A DNA stretch of 64,000 nucleotides from positions 1 to 64,000 of the forward strand of contig DVGV01000088.1 in NCBI GenBank assembly GCA_018712545.1, written 5' to 3'. This document shows positions 29,285 through 38,494 of this stretch, in pieces. This stretch comes from Candidatus Coprenecus merdigallinarum (lineage in GTDB: Bacteria > Bacteroidota > Bacteroidia > Bacteroidales > UBA932). The notes beneath the pieces are model-generated. The model made no database searches. It saw only the letters and a program-made list of their open reading frames with translations, and was not told where the DNA came from. Numbering within the stretch: position 1 is the stretch's first letter; each line of letters starts with the position of its first letter. The position numbers and the translations under genes are program-made.

Positions 29285-29324
29285 ACAGGACGGACAGCAG
29301 CAGACTGACCGTCCTGTTTTTTTT
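29285..29324 (+). terminator. rho-independent terminator after the DUF2795-type gene
   Basis: ACAGGACGG...CCGTCCTGT followed by T8. Confidence 0.88.
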
Positions 29325-29330
29325 CAGCAT

Positions 29331-30734
29331 CTACACCTCCTTGAGGCCGAGTTCGGCTGCTTTGCGGCGCATCAGGGCAAGAGCGGCGTCACGGTCGTTG
29401 GGGATGGTTCCGTCGAGGATGGCGTCCTTGATGTACTCCTTGATGACGCCGATCTCACGGCAAGGCGGGATGCCGTAGGCCTGCATGATCATCTCGCCGG
29501 TCACAGGCGGCTGAAAATTGCGGATACGGTCCTTTTCCTCGACCTCCTGCAGCTTGCGCCTCACGAGCTGGAAGTTTGCAAGATGACGGGCAACCGTCCT
29601 GTCGTTCTTGGAGGTGATGTCCGCCTCGCAGAGAGTCATCAGGTCGTCTATGTCATCTCCCGCGTCGAACAGCAGCCTGCGCACCGCCGAATCAGTCACC
29701 TCGTCCTGCACCAGGGCTATCGGCCGCAGATGGAGAAAGACCAGCTTCTGGACATATTTCATTTTTTCATTCAACGGCATCCTGAGATATTTGAAGACCT
29801 CGTAGACCATCTTTGCACCGACCACCTCGTGTCCGTGGAAAGTCCATCCGAGTCCTTTCTCGTAACGCTTCGTCGACGGTTTGCCTATATCGTGGAGCAG
29901 GGCCGCCCAGCGCAGCCACAGATTGCCGGTATGCGGGACTATATTGTCCACCACCTGAAGGGTATGCCGGTAGTTGTCCTTATGACCGCGCCCTTCCTGT
30001 GTCTCGACACCCTTGAGAGCGCTCAGGGCCGGCAGGATCAGCTCGAGGAGTGTAGTCCTGTCCATCAGGTCGAATCCCACCGAAGGCTTCGGCGACATAA
30101 GTATCTTGTGCAGTTCCTCACTCACCCGTTCCGGTGACAATATGGACATCCGGCCTCTGTTGCGCTGTATGGACTCCAGGGCCTCTGGAACGATAGTGAA
30201 TCCCAGCTGAGTGGCGAAACGTATGGCCCTGACCATCCTCAAAGGGTCGTCGCTGAAAGTCGCATCCGGATCCAACGGTGTACGGATCAATCCGTTGCGA
30301 AGGTCTTCCAATCCATTAAAGGGATCGTATACCGTGCCCATGTCCTCCTGCTGCAGGGAAAACGAAAGAGCGTTGATCGTGAAATCGCGACGCAGCTGGT
30401 CATCTCTCAGAGTACCGCGGCTCACGCTCGGCTTCCGCGAGCCGCTCGAGTACGACTCCCTGCGCGCGCCCACAAACTCCACCTCCTCTCCTTCCGAGGA
30501 GCGGATCATGGCCGTACCGAAACGGGCATACACCGCCACATGCGAGCCTGTCCGCTGCCCTACCCTGCGCGCCAGGGCAGGGCCGTCTCCCTCCACCACC
30601 ACATCGATGTCCTTACTGGGCCGACCCAGTATCCGATCACGGACATAGCCACCTATTACATAGGCCCTTACGCCCATCCGGCGGGCCTCCTCGGAGATTA
30701 CTCCGAATATCGGTTTTGAACAGTCAAGTATCAT
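29331..30734 (-). CDS. cca: CCA tRNA nucleotidyltransferase with HD domain
   Basis: 'AYVIGGYVRDRILGRPSKDIDVVV', 'RRDFTINALSFSL', 'LLHDIGKPSTKRY'. Confidence 0.94.
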   Translation of the reverse strand: MILDCSKPIFGVISEEARRMGVRAYVIGGYVRDRILGRPSKDIDVVVEGDGPALARRVGQRTGSHVAVYARFGTAMIRSSEGEEVEFVGARRESYSSGSRKPSVSRGTLRDDQLRRDFTINALSFSLQQEDMGTVYDPFNGLEDLRNGLIRTPLDPDATFSDDPLRMVRAIRFATQLGFTIVPEALESIQRNRGRMSILSPERVSEELHKILMSPKPSVGFDLMDRTTLLELILPALSALKGVETQEGRGHKDNYRHTLQVVDNIVPHTGNLWLRWAALLHDIGKPSTKRYEKGLGWTFHGHEVVGAKMVYEVFKYLRMPLNEKMKYVQKLVFLHLRPIALVQDEVTDSAVRRLLFDAGDDIDDLMTLCEADITSKNDRTVARHLANFQLVRRKLQEVEEKDRIRNFQPPVTGEMIMQAYGIPPCREIGVIKEYIKDAILDGTIPNDRDAALALMRRKAAELGLKEV

Positions 30735-30735
30735 T

Positions 30736-31128
30736 TCAAATCTCTATTTCTGGTATTTGCCGGAGGAATCTGTATTCCGGTCCGTCCCCCACCCTCTCGC
30801 AGAAATACATCTGTTCCCCGTTTGTAAACATCATATACCGGACACCGAGCACCCTGTTGTAGCGTATACCCTGCTCGAGCACATCCCTGTCAAGACGGAT
30901 GCCCGGCGCCTTGCACTCCACCAGCAGCAGAGGCGAGGTGTCCCGCCCGAAGACCACGACATCGGCCCTGTACTGCCTGCCGTTGTACCGGAAGCCGTAC
31001 TCGGAGGCCATCATCACCTCCGGGATACCCAGCTCATCCCGAAGCCAGGCAATAACACCCTGACGGACAGCCTCCTCCGGAGTAAGCTGTACTTCTATCC
31101 TGCGAAGCGGGTCGAAAATCGTATCCAT
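30736..31128 (-). CDS. stand-alone HsdR N-terminal-type (HSDR_N) PD-(D/E)XK nuclease-domain protein
   Basis: 'YRADVVVFGRDTSPLLLVECKAPGIRLDRDVLEQGIRYN'; start MDTIFDPL. Confidence 0.88.
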   Translation of the reverse strand: MDTIFDPLRRIEVQLTPEEAVRQGVIAWLRDELGIPEVMMASEYGFRYNGRQYRADVVVFGRDTSPLLLVECKAPGIRLDRDVLEQGIRYNRVLGVRYMMFTNGEQMYFCERVGDGPEYRFLRQIPEIEI

Positions 31129-31134
31129 AGCCTG

Positions 31135-31162
31135 CAAAGTTAATGATAAAATGCTAATTTTG
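31135..31162. promoter_or_regulatory. divergent -7 boxes (HSDR_N / holA), 12-bp gap
   Basis: CAAAGTTA 31135-31142 and TAATTTTG 31155-31162. Confidence 0.65.
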
Positions 31163-31167
31163 CAGCT

Positions 31168-32202
31168 ATGGCCAAAACCGATACAGCAGCACAGTTCGAG
31201 ACCCTGCGCAGGGAAATTGAGACAGGAAGCCTCAGCCCCGTGTATATCCTCATGGGAGAAGAGCCCTTCTACCCTGAACGCCTGTGCGCTCTCATCACAG
31301 AAAAAGCCCTGCAGCCCCACGAGCGCGACTTCAACCAGACCATACTCTACGGAGCCGACACCTCGGTCGACGACATCATCACCACCTGCGAAAGATACCC
31401 CATGATGGCGGAACGCACACTGGTCGTAGTGCGTGAGGCCCAGGCCCTCAAGAAGCCTGAAGGACTTAGCGTCTACCTCGACCACATATCTCCGACCACG
31501 GTGCTGGTACTGCTCTTCTCGGGGAAAAGCATGGACAAGCGCACCTCCTTCTATAAAAAAGCGGCCAAGTCATGCGTCATCTTCGAGTCCGTCAAAGTCC
31601 GGGAAGAGGCCATGCCGCGGTGGATCGAATCGTACTTCAGAAGTCTGGGCAGGACCATCGAGCCCCAGGGTGCCATGCTGCTGGCCGAATATGCAGGCAA
31701 CGACCTGCGCAAGATATCAGTGGAGGCGGACAAGGTTCTGAAGGCCATCTCCGAATCCTCTGACCGTGTAACGGCGGCAGACATAGAGCAGAACGTCGGC
31801 ATCAGCAGGGAGTTCAACACATCCGAGCTCACCGCGGCCCTGGCCTCCAGAGACGGAGACAAGGCATTCCGCATAGCATGGTTCTTCGGACAGTCCCCCA
31901 GGCAGTACCCGCTGCAGATGACGCTGGGCTTCATGTTCTTCTTCTTCTCCAAGGCGGAGATGATGCATGCCCTCATGCTCAGGGACAGAATCAGCCCCAA
32001 GGACGCTGCGGCCAAAGCCGGAGTGTACTACAGCTACGCCGGTCCGTATCTTGCCGCCGTCCGTAACTACGACCTGAGAAAGACCATGAGGATCATATCC
32101 TGGATCCGCGAATGCGACTGGCTCAGCAAGAGCAACTCCGGAGGCAGCACCACCGAGAACGGACTGCTGACGGACCTGATAGCCAAAATACTCTCCGCCT
32201 AG
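31168..32202 (+). CDS. holA: DNA polymerase III subunit delta
   Basis: 'PVYILMGEEPFYPERLCALI', 'ERTLVVVREAQAL'. Confidence 0.92.
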   Translation: MAKTDTAAQFETLRREIETGSLSPVYILMGEEPFYPERLCALITEKALQPHERDFNQTILYGADTSVDDIITTCERYPMMAERTLVVVREAQALKKPEGLSVYLDHISPTTVLVLLFSGKSMDKRTSFYKKAAKSCVIFESVKVREEAMPRWIESYFRSLGRTIEPQGAMLLAEYAGNDLRKISVEADKVLKAISESSDRVTAADIEQNVGISREFNTSELTAALASRDGDKAFRIAWFFGQSPRQYPLQMTLGFMFFFFSKAEMMHALMLRDRISPKDAAAKAGVYYSYAGPYLAAVRNYDLRKTMRIISWIRECDWLSKSNSGGSTTENGLLTDLIAKILSA

Positions 32203-32208
32203 GACAAC

Positions 32209-32607
32209 TCACTGCTTCTTCCTGCGCCTGCGCCTGAGTATTTTGTTGTAGGTGCATCCGGTCTCCTTCACCAGTATCCTGTCCATGCTCCTGCGAGTGC
32301 TGAAGCCGTAACGGTTGGCGAAGTCGTCCTCTTCCTCCGTCTCCAGATAGCCGCACTTGTCGTCATGGATATCCTGGAGCAGGTTTTCTATCCTCAGACC
32401 GTTGATATAGTCCTTGAAATTCCTGAAACGGGTACAGATTGCCCTGGAGGCATAGGTACGGTTGGTACCGGATTTCTCCGCCAGAGCCGGGAGGCTGGCC
32501 TTGGGGTCCAGATACAGCTTTTCCTCCTTGACCTTCCGGTCCAGCCTGTAGAACACCACCTCCATAGTAAAATTCCATTTTCTGCCGTAAAAACTGTCCT
32601 TCTCCAT
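32209..32607 (-). CDS. short AraC-like helix-turn-helix protein (degenerate paralogue of neighbour)
   Basis: 'LYLDPKASLPALAEKSGTNRTYASRAICTRFRNFKDYINGLRI' aligns with the neighbour's HTH; poly-Arg C-terminus. Confidence 0.6.
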   Translation of the reverse strand: MEKDSFYGRKWNFTMEVVFYRLDRKVKEEKLYLDPKASLPALAEKSGTNRTYASRAICTRFRNFKDYINGLRIENLLQDIHDDKCGYLETEEEDDFANRYGFSTRRSMDRILVKETGCTYNKILRRRRRKKQ

Positions 32608-32614
32608 ATCTCTG

Positions 32615-33778
32615 TTATTTGTTTATAGCCTTGACTCTGCCGCTCTTCACATCCCTGCACCACTCTCCGGGAGTATAGCCCGTGTTCAACTTGAATGCAC
32701 TTGTAAACGATGCGTTGTTATTGAAACCGCATCTGTCCCTGAGCTCACCCATCGAGATATCGGGATTGGTGGAGAATATATTGATGGCTTCCTTTACCCT
32801 GAAATAATTGACCAGTTCCCTGAAATTCTTGTTCATCTCCACGTTGATCGTCTTCGAGAGGTAGGTCTTGTTCGTAAACAGGCGCATGGCCACCTCCTCC
32901 ATGGTCAGGTTCTTGGACAGGTACGGCTTCTCGCTTTCAAAATAACCCAGCAGTCTCTCTTTCAGAGACAGCGTACTGTCATTCGCCATGTCGGGGTCCT
33001 TTTCCTGGAAATGCTCTCCCGCGGAGAAGGCTCCCATGTCCGGAATACCGCCGCCGTCCGGTGCCATGTCCGAAAAAGCACTGCGCGGCATACAGGACTC
33101 CAGCGTCCTGCTGTCAGCCGCCGCTACCGCAATGGCCGCATGCACTGCGGCGAATCCAGCAGCCGCAAGGAAATAACCCACGGTGACATGCGCCCCGAAA
33201 GAGTAGAAGAGGAATATGAAATTATACACACTGAGGAGCACTGCGTGTATCTGCAGCTCCCTGGCCAGCGCCCGGTGTTCCTTGCCGGTGCCTGCCGGCC
33301 AATGACAGACAAAATACAGTACATAGATGTAAATCAGCAGATTGACTACCACCGCCCCGCCGCACAGCATACCGTATAAGGGAGCGCTGCTCCCCGAATA
33401 GGAGATTACATCCAGCAGTATCACCAGAACCGCCACAAGGGCAGCCGACGCATAGAATTGAATCCACGGCCTGTCCTGAAATACACATCTGCGCAAAACG
33501 ATGTACGGCAGCACCGAGGATGCAAGATAGATCTTGAGCAGAATGCGCTCAGTAACAAATCCAAGTTCGGGAGAGTCCCCGCACAATGCCGCCGGACTTC
33601 CGGACAAAAAGCACAGTGCCAGGATAAAGAGAAAGACAGTGTAGTCCTTCCTTATAAGAAACGCCGCCCCGTCACCTCCTCCGCCGCATCTCCGTCCCTT
33701 AAGGACAAGATACAGTCCCAATGAGAAATATACGATGGCGGGAAAAATGCTGGCTGATAAAAGAACAAAAGTCTCCAT
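32615..33778 (-). CDS. AraC-family regulator with N-terminal membrane domain
   Basis: C-terminal 'LTMEEVAMRLFTNKTYLSKTINVEMNKNFRELVNYFRVKEA...GFNNNASFTSAFKLNTGYTPGEW'; several TM helices upstream. Confidence 0.88.
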   Translation of the reverse strand: METFVLLSASIFPAIVYFSLGLYLVLKGRRCGGGGDGAAFLIRKDYTVFLFILALCFLSGSPAALCGDSPELGFVTERILLKIYLASSVLPYIVLRRCVFQDRPWIQFYASAALVAVLVILLDVISYSGSSAPLYGMLCGGAVVVNLLIYIYVLYFVCHWPAGTGKEHRALARELQIHAVLLSVYNFIFLFYSFGAHVTVGYFLAAAGFAAVHAAIAVAAADSRTLESCMPRSAFSDMAPDGGGIPDMGAFSAGEHFQEKDPDMANDSTLSLKERLLGYFESEKPYLSKNLTMEEVAMRLFTNKTYLSKTINVEMNKNFRELVNYFRVKEAINIFSTNPDISMGELRDRCGFNNNASFTSAFKLNTGYTPGEWCRDVKSGRVKAINK

Positions 33779-33781
33779 TGT

Positions 33782-33810
33782 ATTTTGAGGTTAATTCCAC
33801 CTCAAAATTA
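33782..33810 (-). promoter_or_regulatory. 10-7-10 inverted repeat overlapping the -7 box of the AraC-type regulator
   Basis: ATTTTGAGGT-N7-ACCTCAAAAT (33782-33808) and minus-strand TAATTTTG (33803-33810). Confidence 0.7.
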
Positions 33811-33867
33811 CAACAGAGACCTATGACGTTATGAAAGTTAAAGAATGTTCAGCGAAAATACGCGTTT

Positions 33868-34815
33868 TTAAAATTTGTTAACTTTCTTTTTTTCTTTAAT
33901 CGCATCAAAACCACGGCCATAGACACCCATTACGCTTCCCATGGAAATGAAAGCCTGGCGGTCTATCTGCTTGATCATCGAGAGGAGATAATTGGCCTCC
34001 ACCTTGCGGACCATCACCAGCAGAACCTTCTCACTCTGCTTGGTATACCATCCTTCGGCATCAAGCACTGTCACGCCCCTGCCCATAGTTCCGGATATCA
34101 TGTCCGCTATCTGCTGATACTGCTTGGAGAAGATGAACAGCTGGACGGACTGCTTGTTGCCCGCTACCGACAGGTCCACTACATAGCTGCACGAGGCCAC
34201 TACCAGATAACCGTACATGATGCCTGCGATCCTGGCTCCGAAATTGAGGTCTGACGGCAGGAATATGGACGAGCCGACGATGAATATATCGCAGAGCAGA
34301 ATAATACGTCCCGGAGGAATATTCCGGTACTTGCTTATGATGAGGGCTATCACATCCGTTCCGGCTGTACTGCCTCCGCGGCTGAACGCCAGACCGATAC
34401 CCAGTCCGGACATCGCACCGCCGATGAGAGCGCAGAGGAGCTTGCCGTTAGCTACCGCCAGCTCGTCAATAAATGTCTGCGGGATGACATCCGGCAGAAT
34501 CCGGAACAGCAGCGAGGTAACCACCACCGCATAGACGGTCTTGACTCCGAATGCCTTGCCCAGCACTTTTATACCGATTATCAGCAGTATCAGGTTGACA
34601 AAGAAGAATGTGTAGCTGACAGGTATCGCACCGTTGGTCGCATACTGCACTATGGCGCCTATACCCGATACACCTCCACCGACCATGCCGTTGGGGATGA
34701 CGAAGATACACCAGCCGGCAGTGTAGCAGAGCAGGCCGAGGGTGATTATCAGATAGTCATTTACGACTGAGAGGACTTTTCTTGTCCTTGATGTTGTTGT
34801 TTTTTGCGTTTCCAT
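33868..34815 (-). CDS. YitT family membrane protein (paralogue 2)
   Basis: 'GGSTAGTDVIALIISKYRNIPPGRIILLCDIFIV', C-terminal DUF2179-like region. Confidence 0.92.
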   Translation of the reverse strand: METQKTTTSRTRKVLSVVNDYLIITLGLLCYTAGWCIFVIPNGMVGGGVSGIGAIVQYATNGAIPVSYTFFFVNLILLIIGIKVLGKAFGVKTVYAVVVTSLLFRILPDVIPQTFIDELAVANGKLLCALIGGAMSGLGIGLAFSRGGSTAGTDVIALIISKYRNIPPGRIILLCDIFIVGSSIFLPSDLNFGARIAGIMYGYLVVASCSYVVDLSVAGNKQSVQLFIFSKQYQQIADMISGTMGRGVTVLDAEGWYTKQSEKVLLVMVRKVEANYLLSMIKQIDRQAFISMGSVMGVYGRGFDAIKEKKKVNKF

Positions 34816-35705
34816 TCTATTTTCTCTGGTCCTTTTAATTCATCAAATCCTCTTCCATATACGCTCATGGTCGAGGTAACTGACATAAATGCCGAACGGT
34901 CATGGCTCTTGACGATCTTGTTGATCTCGTTCAGCTGATGCTTGCGGGCGATGACCACCAGCACCTGATGCGCTTCCTTGGTATACCATCCTACACCCTC
35001 GAAGGCAGTGACGCCTCTCTTGAGCTGGGTCATCAGCGCATCCGCTATCTCCTTGTATTTCTGGGAGAAAATCATAACCTGCACCGACTGCTTGCTGCCC
35101 GTCAGCAGCAGGTCCACTCCCTGGGAGAAGGCTATGACCTGCATATAGCCGTAGACCACATCAGAGAGGGTCTTGCCGGGCAGCAGGAGGACGGAGCCTA
35201 CGATCACCAGGTCGCAGAAGAGATACACCCGGCCGGGGGATATCTCCCTGTACTTGGCCAGGATGAGGGCGATGATATCGGTGCCTCCCGTACTTCCGCC
35301 CTGGTTGAATATCATGACGATACCTATAGCGCCGATGAAACCTCCGAGCAGACCATTGAGGAAGGGTTCCTCAATGGTGGATACCCAGGGAATCAGGTCC
35401 GGCAGCACCTGCAGCAGCACGGAGTTGAGCAGGATGCAGTAAATCGTCTTGAATCCGAATCCCCGGCCCAGAATCAGAAATCCCAGTATAATCAGGATTA
35501 CATTGACTGACAGGTAGGTCACGGACACGGGAATAAGTCCGCCGGTGGCGTAGTTGACAAATGTGGCCAGTCCGGGTATGGCACCTCCGACTATCCCCTT
35601 CGGGATCAGGAAGGATGTCCAGCTGAAGCAGTAGAGCGCCAGACCCAGGGTGATGATCACGTACTCCTTGAGGGTGATCATTATTTTCTTTGTCGTCTGA
35701 TTCAT
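34761..35705 (-). CDS. YitT family membrane protein (paralogue 1)
   Basis: 'GGSTGGTDIIALILAKYREISPGRVYLFCDLVIVGS'. Confidence 0.92.
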   Translation of the reverse strand: MNQTTKKIMITLKEYVIITLGLALYCFSWTSFLIPKGIVGGAIPGLATFVNYATGGLIPVSVTYLSVNVILIILGFLILGRGFGFKTIYCILLNSVLLQVLPDLIPWVSTIEEPFLNGLLGGFIGAIGIVMIFNQGGSTGGTDIIALILAKYREISPGRVYLFCDLVIVGSVLLLPGKTLSDVVYGYMQVIAFSQGVDLLLTGSKQSVQVMIFSQKYKEIADALMTQLKRGVTAFEGVGWYTKEAHQVLVVIARKHQLNEINKIVKSHDRSAFMSVTSTMSVYGRGFDELKGPEKIEWKRKKQQHQGQEKSSQS

Positions 35706-35706
35706 A

Positions 35707-38475
35707 TCAGAATACTACATTGATGATCTTGGACGGAACTACGATTATCTTCTTGACGGGCTTGCCCGCAAGATATTTCTCCGTATTGGGAGAGTCCAGT
35801 ACGGCGGCTTCGGCAGCCTTGGGATCCACGTTCCTGGGAAGCTCGAGCTTGAAGCGCATCTTGCCGTTGAACGAGACAGGATACTCGAAGGTGTTCTCCA
35901 CGGTATAGCTCTCCACGTACTCGGGGAACGCCGCACATGACACCGAGGTATCGTGTCCGAGCCTGTTCCAGAGCTCCTCGCAGATATGGGGCGCGAAAGG
36001 AGAGAGCAGTATCACCATGGGTTCCAGAATCTCCCGGCTGGTGCAACCCAGGTCGGTCAGGTCGTTCACTGCTATCATGAAGGCACTCACAGAGGTGTTC
36101 ATCGAGAAGTTCTCTATATCGGTGGAGACTTTGTGTATCAGCTTGTGCAGCACCTTGAGCTCGGCGGCCGACGCCTTGGTGTCCGTAAACAGGGCCCCGT
36201 CCTTCCCGTAGTACAGGCGCCAGAACTTCCTGAGGAAGCGGTGGACACCGTCGATACCCTTGGTATCCCAGGGCTTGGACTGCTCCACGGGACCGAGGAA
36301 CATCTCGTACAGCCTGAGAGTGTCGGCACCGTAAGTGTCGCAGACGTTGTCGGGATTGACCACATTGAACATCGACTTGCTCATCTTCTCTATGGCCCAG
36401 CCGCAGATATACTCCCCGTCCTCGAGGATGAACTCGGCAGTCGCGTAATCGGGCATCCATTTCCGGAAAGCCTCAGTATCCAGGCGGTCATTGTGCACGA
36501 TATTGACGTCCACGTGTATCTCGGTCGTGTCGTACTGGTCCTTCAGGCCGCAGGATACGAAAGTGTTCGTACCCTTGATACGGTATACGAAATTGGAGCG
36601 GCCCTGGATCATGCCCTGGTTGACCAGCTTGCGGAAAGGCTCCTTCTCGCACACATATCCCAGGTCGTAGAGGAACTTGTTCCAGAACCTGGAATAGATC
36701 AGGTGACCGGTGGCATGCTCGGTGCCTCCGACATAGAGGTCCACGTTCCTCCAGTATTCGTCCTTGGCGCGGTCCACGAGGGCCGAGTCATTGTGAGGGT
36801 CCATATAGCGCAGGTAGTAGGCGCTGCTGCCGGCAAATCCGGGCATAGTGCTCTTCTCTATGGGCCAGCCCTGATACTCCCATCCGGCGGCACGCGCCAG
36901 GGGCGGCTCTCCGCTCTCTGTCGGCAGGTACTTGTCCACCTCGGGCAGGGTCAGCGGCAGCTCGGAAAGCTCCATGGGAGTCGCCGTTCCGTCCTTATAA
37001 TATATAGGGAAGGGCTCACCCCAGTATCTCTGACGGGAGAATATGGCATCGCGGAGCCTGTAGTTGACCTTCCTGTGTCCGATACCCATCTCCTCCACCT
37101 TACGGATGGCGGCGGGAATGGCCTCCTTGACCGTCATCCCGTTGAGGAAGCCGGAGTTGCACATCACGCCGTCCTTGGCGTCGAAGCTCTCCTGAGAGAC
37201 ATCGCAGCCTTCGATAAGGGGACGTATGGGCAGGTTGAAATGACGGGCAAATGCGTAGTCCCTGCTGTCATGGGCAGGTACCGCCATGATGGCGCCTGTA
37301 CCGTAACCGGCCAGGACGTATTCTGAAATCCATACAGGAACCTTCTCCCCGGTCAGAGGGTTCTCGGCGTACGAGCCGCTGAACACACCGGTAACCTGGC
37401 GGGTCTCGGCTATCCTCTCGCGCTCGGTCTTCCTGGCGGCGGCGGCAAGGTATTCATCCACCTGCGCCTTCTGCCCAGGGGTGGTCAGGCGGGCCACCCA
37501 CTCGCTCTCGGGAGCCAGCACCATGAAGGTGACTCCGAAGACAGTGTCGGCACGGGTAGTGAAAATGGTCATGTCGTAGGTCCGCTCTCCGTTGGAGACC
37601 TTGAATATCATCTCGGCGCCCTCCGAGCGGCCTATCCAGTTGCGCTGCATCTCCTTCAGGGAGTCGCTCCACTCCAGTCCGTCCAGGTCCTCCAGGAGCC
37701 TGGAGGCGTATGCGGACACACGCAGCTGCCACTGCTGCATCTTCTTCTGTATCACGGGATATCCTCCGCGGACAGAGAGTCCCTCCTTGACCTCGTCGTT
37801 GGCCAGGACGGTACCGAGCTGAGGGCACCAGTTGACCGATGTCTCGCCCAGGTAGGCTATGCGGTAATTCATCAGGACCTCCGCGCGGCGCCTGTCATCC
37901 ATGGAGTTCCAGTCGGCTGCGGTAAAATGCAGTTCCCTGGAGCATGCGGCGTCCACGCCCCCAGAGCCGCTGACCGCAAAATGAGCTTCCAGCTCCTCTA
38001 TCGGACGGGCCTTCTGCGCAGTATTGTCATACCAGCTGCCGAACATCTTGAGGAAGGCCCACTGAGTCCATTTGTAATAGGCCGGATCGCAGGTGCGCAC
38101 CTCCCTAGACCAGTCGAAGGAGAAACCGATACGGTTCAGCTGCTGCTTGTACCGGGCGATGTTTTCCTCGGTGGTCCTGGCCGGATGGCGGCCGGTCTGT
38201 ATGGCATACTGCTCCGCAGGCAGTCCGAATGCGTCGAATCCCATGGGATGCAGGACATTGTACCCTCTCAGCCGTTTGTAACGGCTGTATATGTCGCTGG
38301 CTATATAGCCCAGCGGATGGCCCACGTGAAGACCTGCACCCGATGGATAGGGGAACATGTCCAGAACATAGAACTTGGGCCTGCTGCTGTCCTCTGTCAC
38401 CTGGAAAGTGCGGTTCTGAGCCCAGAAATCCTGCCACTTCTTCTCTATTTCTGAAAAATTGTAATCAGTTGACAT
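35707..38475 (-). CDS. leuS: leucyl-tRNA synthetase
   Basis: '[20 protein letters not shown]', '[13 protein letters not shown]'. Confidence 0.97.
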   Translation of the reverse strand: MSTDYNFSEIEKKWQDFWAQNRTFQVTEDSSRPKFYVLDMFPYPSGAGLHVGHPLGYIASDIYSRYKRLRGYNVLHPMGFDAFGLPAEQYAIQTGRHPARTTEENIARYKQQLNRIGFSFDWSREVRTCDPAYYKWTQWAFLKMFGSWYDNTAQKARPIEELEAHFAVSGSGGVDAACSRELHFTAADWNSMDDRRRAEVLMNYRIAYLGETSVNWCPQLGTVLANDEVKEGLSVRGGYPVIQKKMQQWQLRVSAYASRLLEDLDGLEWSDSLKEMQRNWIGRSEGAEMIFKVSNGERTYDMTIFTTRADTVFGVTFMVLAPESEWVARLTTPGQKAQVDEYLAAAARKTERERIAETRQVTGVFSGSYAENPLTGEKVPVWISEYVLAGYGTGAIMAVPAHDSRDYAFARHFNLPIRPLIEGCDVSQESFDAKDGVMCNSGFLNGMTVKEAIPAAIRKVEEMGIGHRKVNYRLRDAIFSRQRYWGEPFPIYYKDGTATPMELSELPLTLPEVDKYLPTESGEPPLARAAGWEYQGWPIEKSTMPGFAGSSAYYLRYMDPHNDSALVDRAKDEYWRNVDLYVGGTEHATGHLIYSRFWNKFLYDLGYVCEKEPFRKLVNQGMIQGRSNFVYRIKGTNTFVSCGLKDQYDTTEIHVDVNIVHNDRLDTEAFRKWMPDYATAEFILEDGEYICGWAIEKMSKSMFNVVNPDNVCDTYGADTLRLYEMFLGPVEQSKPWDTKGIDGVHRFLRKFWRLYYGKDGALFTDTKASAAELKVLHKLIHKVSTDIENFSMNTSVSAFMIAVNDLTDLGCTSREILEPMVILLSPFAPHICEELWNRLGHDTSVSCAAFPEYVESYTVENTFEYPVSFNGKMRFKLELPRNVDPKAAEAAVLDSPNTEKYLAGKPVKKIIVVPSKIINVVF

Positions 38476-38494
38476 ATGATATATCGGTTCTTAC

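Noticed and set aside
35953-37326. 457-aa plus-strand ORF inside leuS
   Set aside because: Antisense shadow of leuS with the same compositional signature as other shadow ORFs.
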